Shown here: piece after piece, positions 53,638 through 62,711 of the stretch
Layout: every line of letters starts with the position of its first letter
Numbering within the stretch: the first letter of the stretch is position 1
From: Embiotoca jacksoni
Lineage: Eukaryota > Chordata > Actinopteri > Embiotocidae
NCBI GenBank assembly: GCA_022577435.1
Contig: JAKOON010000027.1
Location: forward strand, 3,990,122 to 4,054,121
Length of the DNA: 64,000 nt
Direction: 5' to 3'
The notes under the pieces: model-generated
The model's input: only the letters and a program-made list of their open reading frames with translations
Told to the model about the DNA's origin: nothing
The model's database searches: none
Translations under genes and position numbers: made by a program

Positions 53638-56637
53638 AAGGACAAAGGGAGCAGCATAATGAGGCAGTAATAACCTGGGGCAGAAATGACCCAGAGGGCA
53701 CGAGATGAGTCATTTATACCCCCCAAGTCCCATCAGAGGTAAGATGAAAGCCGGTGGGAGGAAGACAGCACAGATGGGCCACCGAGATAAAAACGGACAG
53801 CGTTGCTCTAATGGCTTATTCCAAAGCCATCTGGAAAATGTGAGAGGCAGACGTGGCTAAAGAAAAAAAATCTTAAACAAACAGAAATTTTTTTTTTTTT
53901 AAAAGTTGCATCGGTTCCAAACACGTGATGATATGAAAAATAATCCTCTGAATGCTCCCGATTCTACGAGGACGCAGCAATCAATACCGAGGAAGAACAC
54001 ATGCAGCTCCAGAGCACTTTTACTGTGCTTCATTCACAATCCAACAAAGTGACTGTGGGAGGTAAAATACAGGGGTGAGATGTCAAAGTCCATATTTAGA
54101 GCTTCACAGTCAGGCGATTTCAACTTTTTTGGGGGATTTTTTTTGTTTTTGTTTTTGAAGAAGAACATATTTCCAAATATTAGATGTCCTTCTAGAAAGG
54201 AACGGCATGTTTTACCCAGAAAATGCATCTTGATGAGCGCTCTGCTCTGCTGCTGCTGCTGCTTTACTGGAGCAGAATTGAAAGAGATAAGAGAGCAGAT
54301 GAGACGGAGGACGTGCTGTATGTCAAGACAGACGCAAACTCACAACAGGATGAGTGCTATATCGTATAGTGCCTTATGCTGAGCCTCCCCCCCCCCCACA
54401 CCACCACCATTAAAAATACATTTTTAATCCACAAGTGTTGACCATAATTAATACATAGAGACAGAGAGCACCTCCATCTGCTAAGCAGGACTACGTCACG
54501 TAACAGAGGAATTCCACAGTCTTGGCGCGGCGCTAAATGCACGCTAAGCGATACGACGTGTCGCAGCAGGTGGCGGCCAGCTGTGCGTAGGTGGAGCGGG
54601 GTCTTCAGGCGCCGTGCGCACCGACGTGCAACGTGTGTGCGCGTGGCCTGAACGGACAGTGACATTCCTTCTACGTGATGGGGGGTGGGGGGGGGTGGGG
54701 GTGGGGGGGTTAAACGGGTGTCAGGTCAGTTAGTTGGAAAGGAGAAGACGTGGAGGGAGAGAGGGATTCCACCTTAGAAAGTCAAAAGCCTGGCGGGCAG
54801 CGGGAGCGCAGATTCACTGTTGAACGTCGGTGGAGACGATATTTGACTTGTTCTTTAAAATACGGTAATTATTTCCTTATTCCAGTGATTAAAGCACTGT
54901 GCATCCATAAGGCTCCAAAAAAAACTCTCGAGTCTGATCACATCCGGTTTTAAGATTTTTAAATATTCCAATAGTTGTTAAATTTTTTTTTAAATCAATT
55001 CGTTTATGCAACTATCGTTCTTCCTTCGTCTGTTTCCTGTTGTTGGCAGCACCTGGTTGTAATGCCTCACTCCCGTCAGAAGGTGGCAGTGATGCAGCTA
55101 AAAGCAGTCTCCCAGCCGCCATTGAACAACATAAGGAGAAGAAGAACAAGCTGCTTCCAAAAAAAGGTTCTACGTGGAGCTCCTTCAAAAAATAAATGAA
55201 GACGGAGGCGGTGCAAACTCTGCAGATAAAGTCTCTAATAGTCGATTATTTCAGAGCGATTTCCGAATAGTATTTTTGCCTGAAATGTCCATCCCTACTT
55301 TCAGTACTCCTCACGATGGGTAGACATGTTTTTGCTTCTTAAATGAAAGACGCTTTAAGAAGGTCTTACTGTGAAGCAGTCCAAAATTATTCCCTGAATT
55401 TTGTTTTATTCAATACATTTGACACGCTGTACAGTATAACGCAGCACTTTACATAATGATTTGGTGCCAATCTGACTGGTTGAGTCGAGGCTGCCGAGCG
55501 CCTTGAGAAATGTAAGCTGAAATGGCATCGCTATGAGGCGGACCCCCTTCCCCCCCCTTCCCCCCGCGCTCAAAGATCAATGGAGCAGTCCCTGTCCTCC
55601 TCCATGCTGCTGCTCGGGTGAATGGCCCCCGGGGTACCAGGGCTCTTTCCAGCACAGTGCGCTCGGCTGGGCCGGCCCGTGTTCACAGCTGGGACGCCAT
55701 TAAGTCCCACCAAGCTGACCCATGGGACATAGATGAGAAGAAGAGGAAAAGGAAGGAAGGAGGTGGTGGTGGTGGTGGTGGTGGTGGTGGGGGGGTCATT
55801 GCTAAACCATCCATACCATGTCAGGGATGCACTAATACCAGTTTAGCTACTACAAGCAACTGGATAAAACATCTAAAGACCCAACTCGGGATTCAAAGAG
55901 TTTCCTGTGTCCAGCAGAAGACAGCAACGACCCTGAAGAAGTGAGAAACGGCCAACGTCCATTGACAACCATCAGGTCCACGGCAAAGTGTGAAATCCAG
56001 TACGCCCATCGATCCGCTAGAGAATACCGTGTCACGTTTTGCTTCACCTACAGGTGGAAACTACACACACAAATGAGCAGGGCCAAAGGTGGAGGTCATG
56101 TGACGAAATACAGACAGTGATGAAGTCAGAATCCGGAGGCGGGTCGGGGGGTGTCGGATCACCCAGGAGACCAGGTTTTGAGCACAAGAGAAAGCAATGT
56201 GGATTCCTTTTAAGATTTCCTCACCAAGTCATTTTTATGCCGGAACCCAAGTTTGAAGTTTCCAGCCATCACTTAACTTTGAGTGAAATTTTTATGGTCC
56301 TATATTATGATTACTTGGTATCCACAAGCACATAAATGTAAAGTACTTGTACTTGGTTCGGTGCATCCCTGCACTTTGGCAAACTGAAGGTTTCCGCAGC
56401 TTAAAGATTTTCATGTAAGCTTCTCGAAACAAAGAAATGCAGCTTATTCCGGTTTTTCTGTTAAACCTGCGTAAATCTGCTTCTCATACTGGGAGATAAT
56501 CAGAGTGCAGCGGGGCGCTTTGCCTCTATTTCCTTGACACCCTCTCTGAACCCAGAGCCCAAACCCTTCCCTCCGGGGAGTCAAGGGTCATGATTTGGAT
56601 GCTACGCCCCCACAACAAAGGAAACTCCCTCCACCCC

Positions 56638-56668
<31 letters not shown>

Positions 56669-58964
56669 GTCCATGGAAGAGCAGCCGTCCATTGTTGTTT
56701 ACACTCGAAGGGGAAATGCAGCTACGTGAATCCACCCGTTCCAGTTCATGCAGCTTTGGCGAATATGCTTTTGATTTGTCCTGTTTTAAATCTCTTTCTG
56801 TGCTGCTGATCGCCACGGAAAATGACGACACCAAGAAAACGCAGAGAAACGCAACCCCCACGCGCCATGGCTGGTCAATCACTGCTGTCACACCCTGTCC
56901 GACTGTTGTTAGATCAGAACGAGGGATGGACGTGGTGCCCTATTAGTGCAGAACTCAGCCATACCATCGAGCTGATCCGGCGGTGCTAATCACGGTCTTC
57001 AAGCACTACGGAGACAGATCGGGTTTAATGACCTTCTTGAGAGCCAGAGGCGACACTCTGAGTGCCTTTTCTTTTTCGTCTATGCATATTCACGACACAA
57101 ACAAAGAACACACAGAGTCTAAAGCCTATGGGGGCGGGGGGGGGGGGGGGCATAAGACATCAGAAGTGCTGGAGAGGCTGAGCTGAGGTGAATCACTGTT
57201 TTAACAATGAGGTTACACAATCATTCACGCAAACAGGGAGAGGCTGAGGTTGGACAAGGAGCGCGCCAATCAAAAACGACAGGTTTAAGATGGATTTTTT
57301 TTCTCAATGAGGAGGCAATGGGAGTCCGTAAATTTCCAATTCAATCAGAGTGGCTGAGATAGCTGAACAGATAATGGGGTTTTCAGCTGTTGTTGGTATG
57401 CATAATTTGACATGTTCTTTCACACTAACTAAACACAGTTAACACAACGGTGGAGTGTCCGCATCTCGTTGTGAAATCCGCTGCAATCAGAAAAATGTAC
57501 AACATCGTATGAAGACGAGCTAATGTAAAAATGAAGTGCTTGTAATGATAAAATCAGAAATAATAAATATAAGACTGTATAAACTGTGTTTTAGTAGTTG
57601 CTGCAGTGCAATCAAACGACAGTAAGTACATCACGGAGAGAATATCTTTGTTTTCTAACTGTGGGAAAACACATATCTTTCCCTTAAGAGACTTTAAATA
57701 AATTCTGCCTTCCACACGCGAGCGTCACTTTTATTTCAATCACGAAAGGAAGCTCTAACATCGGTGAAGAAAGAGGGGAAGGTGTTGGAAATGCTGATGA
57801 ACGACAGAAACAAAAGGTAAAAAATAAAGAAATGCAACAGAGAAAAACGGAAAGGTCCTGAAGACACGGATGCACCCGGGCGGAACACTTTTATCAGAGT
57901 ATATCTGAAGGAAAAGCCTCTGAGGCAGAAAGATCGAGTGTATCAAGAGGAGTGTGTTTGCTCCTGTAATTGAATAGTGGGTCTGTGGCTTGTTTATTTA
58001 TCCTGCATCATTCTCAGCCGTGGTGGTAACAAGATAAAAGCTTTCAATACGCTTGTCCGAGGTGGACTTTGACAGCGATCAGCGGTGAGGCAGGACTTCC
58101 CATCGGACAACAAGTCTTGTGCTGTGCAAATGTCTCTTAATCATCTCTAATCACATGCAGCCAAAGGTAATGAAACCGAATTAATTTTTGCATTCATCCG
58201 TCCAATTACTGAATATCTATGCAGACGACGTAGAGCAACACTACAACAGCATCTCCTGGACAATACGGAGCCCTTTCAGCAGTGACAAGGTTTCCCTGCA
58301 GCAACACATTTTATGCTAATTTCCGCGCTTCGCTGAACACGCACTGTCTAAACAGTCAAGAACAGTTAGCATCAGGAAAATATGTATTGTTGGTAGAAAA
58401 CGTGTGCCGGTATACTTATGACTTCCTGGAGTCTCGCAAAAATCGAAACAATTAACTCAAACTCAAGATCAAGGGCTGTTTCAAGTAATTACTTCAGTAA
58501 GCAGAAGCCGAATCTGTGATTTTCTTTTGATGGAGTTGACACTGATAATAACACTCTGCCTGAACATTCAAATAAAAGACATTAAAGTAAACACAAGACC
58601 AGATGTTCAGATTTTTTTTTTTTCCCTCCTAAACCTTCTGTCTCTGGGCTATTTTCTGTCATTTCGTTAATCAGAGGATCGATTTGTAATCATCACAAGC
58701 CCACCAGTGAAATGTTGTGACCCCGGCGGCTTGAATAGAGTCAGAGGTCCTCGGCTGGATGGGTGTAACAGTTCATGTGACGGACGTGTGGCACAAACAT
58801 GTTTGGATCACAAACCAGGAAGTGGTTTGTCAGGTCAGATGGACCTGACAGGTCAGCAGGTCCTGGTCCATCTGACTTCTCTTTTCTCTTGAAGGCCAGG
58901 CCAGACATCATGTGTATATGATGGTTGAGGTCATGTGTACATGATGTCTGGCCTGACCTCAACC

Positions 58965-59006
<42 letters not shown>

Positions 59007-60227
59007 TACAGGATAAACTCGGCCTCTGTCCTATTTTTGGGCACAGTTGTTCAGTTTTTGCCCTCTTTCTGTCCTCCAGGAGAGAAGTGAAACAGAAAAA
59101 TATGACTCTTTCCCAGTAGAGAAAAGAGTCATATTTCTCAGTACGGTAGATTCAACTCGAGTTGACTCAGCTCGCCTTTTTTGGTTTTCCATTACGCAAA
59201 ATTTGTGGATAGTCCCTGGTCGTTTTTCTTTTGGCGTCATCTCCATTGAGGTTACAAGCGCGCTGAATCGATGCTAAAAGGCGACATGAAAACGCTGCAG
59301 ATCGCTGATTGGCCGGAGTCAGTCCTCTCCAGAATCACCATGGCGCCAGTGCCTCATTGTGTCATCATTGAGCAACAGGTGCAAGCCCGCTGTAGCTAAT
59401 TGGCTGATGCTGGATTGGATCAGCAAGGAGGGAGGCTGCTGGTGATTGGTTGTCACGCTGGTGGAGGGTTGAGGTCAGGATTAGGGACGGGGACCGGTTG
59501 ATTAAAAGCTTAACAATCAAGGAGAGCGGCGCACACCCAAGGATGCGTCCCTCCGGCTGATCCAACCGAGTATCAACCTTAAATAGCCAAACCACTATCG
59601 CCGCAATTGTATTTAATAATCGAATTGCTCGGTTGACCGCGACTTGCAAAACCACACCGTGTTCAATTCAGAAAGAGAGCTCTCCATGAGCGTCGCATCG
59701 GAGATGACTTCGCGGTAGTTTCACGCAGCCTCGCTACGGTAACCAGCTACTAAATCCAGAAAAGTACCAGCAAACCAAAAGCGAGTGGAGTCGGGTAGAG
59801 TATGTCCCGTGCGGCGAGAACGCGGCTGCACATTTCCGGACAGACGTGCATCCCCAAACCAATCGGCAGGCTTAAAACCGCTGCTGGCTGGACCGAGCGG
59901 TATAACAACCAGTTCACCAATCATAACACACTTCATGCTACGGTTGGCCAGCAGTATGGAGGGCGAAAGTGGTCATTCAAAACAAGGGCCAACCCTTTTG
60001 CCTTTAGAAGCGGTCGGTCAACAGTCGGGTACAGTTTTTAAGCCCTCTCGACCCCGAACTCTGCAGTTTACCCCAAATACATAAGTGTATGATTAAAAAC
60101 AAAAGAATAGCTTGATTATAGTCAGGAGACAGAAATGAATAGAAAAACTCCGTGCAGATGATTTAGCTGACAGACATTCCTTTACCGACAATAGCCGTGT
60201 CCAACAAAGAGTGACAAACCTATTACG

Positions 60228-60302
<75 letters not shown>

Positions 60303-62680
60303 GACAGACACAACCAGACAAAGAACAGTGAAAGATCCCAACCCCGGCTTACATTCCTTCACATTCGATGGCCCGAAGCCAAGCGAGGACTTCACCAGGA
60401 TTCCCCCCACACTACAGCGAGCCAATTACAATTCCTCTGACAAAGCATGTGGTCTGGGTTAAAGGCACAAGCTTAACTGCCCGATACGATGCAGAGCGGC
60501 AGCCACACAAACATCGATTCAGCAGTTCATTTACAAAAGAATCGATTCCGCATTGCACGGCTCAAGTAAAGCTCGATTTCTGTCCTCTTAAACTCAATTC
60601 TTCGCGATTAAAACACTGCAAAAATACCAACTGTGACGCGCTTATTCGTCCCAAAGCAGAAACTAAGAGGAGAAAAACGGTTTAGTGGTCTTAAAAAAAC
60701 AAGACAATCAAATTCAAATAGACTGTTTGCCCTGCTTTTACAGCACGAATAGAGGCATCTAGTTAATGCTGTTGACTGTATTAATTGATTATTCTGATAT
60801 GAGTCACTTCATCAGCAGCCTGTCAATCAATAATTCAAGTACAACTCACAACTTGCCAGCCAAGCAAGGACATCCGAGACCAACGAACCACTTCTATTTC
60901 CCCGTTCCTCACCCCCTGATTGTACACACAGCACATTAATGCAGGCGAGCAGAATTAAAGCTCGACATCCCAGAAAGGCCGAGAAATGTAATGCCCTAAA
61001 TAGACTGGCAGCAGCTTGAAATGGTGTCATTAGCTTTGGTGCTTTACGACGAATGGTTCTACGACGTGGGAGCGTTAACGCCTTCGACGTACATCTGGGA
61101 AATAAATGACAAAGAGACAGCAGGAGTGTGGTTCTGTCCGATAAAAAAGAAAAAAAAGAAAAAGAGAACTAAAAGTCACAGAGAGCCAGAGTGGGTTGAT
61201 GGTTGCGGCGGCGGCGGCGGGGGTTTCCTGTCCCCGGAACCGACCGAACCGAGGTTGACAGCCTCCGATCACCAGCTGAGACCCACCCCTCCCCCCCCCC
61301 CCCCCGCTCCCCCGCCGCCGGCCTCCCTCTCTCCGACACCCCGCTGCGCCGACTGTAACGTCCACAACTGAAAATGGAAACTGGCAGCATGAGAAGAAGA
61401 AGAAGAAAAATCTCCCTCGCTTTGCCTCGCCGTCTCTTCCCTGATAACCGCAAACGCATAAAACCAACTCAGTTCAGCCGTCATTGGATATCTCGTAGAG
61501 CAGAAATACCCCAGAGCTCTTCGGTGCCGAAGACACGGCAGTGAAAAAAGTAAAAAGGTTCGCCGATGTTTTCGTAGACACGCGGCAGCAAAACAAAAAA
61601 AGAATTGAAGTGGACGAGAAAAAAAATTCTCTGGAGATAAAGGGAGTCTCCATCTCTCTCTTTGGATATGTAGTGTACTAAAATAGCTCAGTCATTTTAG
61701 CTCATGTAATGTACCTGTACCAAATATCATGAACATAGTGGAGAATTCAACCGCTAAAGGTTTTGGACATTTCTCCCGCAAGTTGGTGGCGACCAAAACG
61801 GAGCAAAAAGTTGAATGAATTAGCCGAGTCGTTGGGAGGTGAATGCTAATATTGCTCTGTAGCCCCATACCTTTCTGTGCAGATAGCGAAGATGTTTCCT
61901 TCCATTATAAAACTTCCCGTTGCCCTTACTTACGCAACCCAGTGTTTGCTCGCCTTTTGGCTGGTTTTGGTCTCACCCCAACTTGGGAAGGAAATCCCCG
62001 GCTCTTCATCTGCAAAACGCTGAGTTCAACCCCCAAATCTTTTCCTTCATCCTAATTAAAATGAGAGAACGGTGAAGGCGAGGGAAACCGAAGACTCGTG
62101 GTGTCGGAGGTTTGACCTTTTGCTGGCTCCTGTGTGTTTTATTCTCTGGGTTCTCAGGGACCTCCTGAATGTCCCCTGACCTCCTCGCTCAGGAGACCCG
62201 CTGCAGCAGTGAACTGAAATGCCATCTATTCTCGGCGTGATACTTGCACCGACAGAAGCCGGGCTGCAACCTTGAAAAATTAAACAGTGAAATAATAAAA
62301 CATTCATGGAACCTGACATGTGTTCACAAGCGGGTCATTAGCCGTCCAACAGTTGATCCCAACCCACTTCAAAGCTGTGTGAAACAGTCCTGTCACCGAC
62401 CTCTGGAGCTGCACGGGAATCACGTTGACTCCCATGGGTGCAATGCATCTATGCCAACACTGTCCCACAAGTGTGCATCCGGATCCTCTCTCTCTCTCTC
62501 TCTGACAGACACAAAGACAGCTGATTTGTCCCAATTAAAAATGAATGAAAAACTTTGCCGGGCCCAGATGAAAGCAGCATTGAGGAGATGCGCATGTTCT
62601 GCCTCCACCCCCAAACAAACTGTGTGTAGAAGTGGATGACTCTGGTGTAATACCTGCAGAGGAAGAGGAGTAACAACTGC

Positions 62681-62711
<31 letters not shown>

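Noticed and set aside
53135..53713. 192-codon minus-strand open frame
   Set aside because: Built from CA-repeat (CV/VC run) and a poly-A lysine run; no domain.
59785..60084. Two overlapping plus-strand frames of 79 and 99 codons
   Set aside because: Neither resembles a known protein; they follow an inverted-repeat element and have no splice or promoter context.
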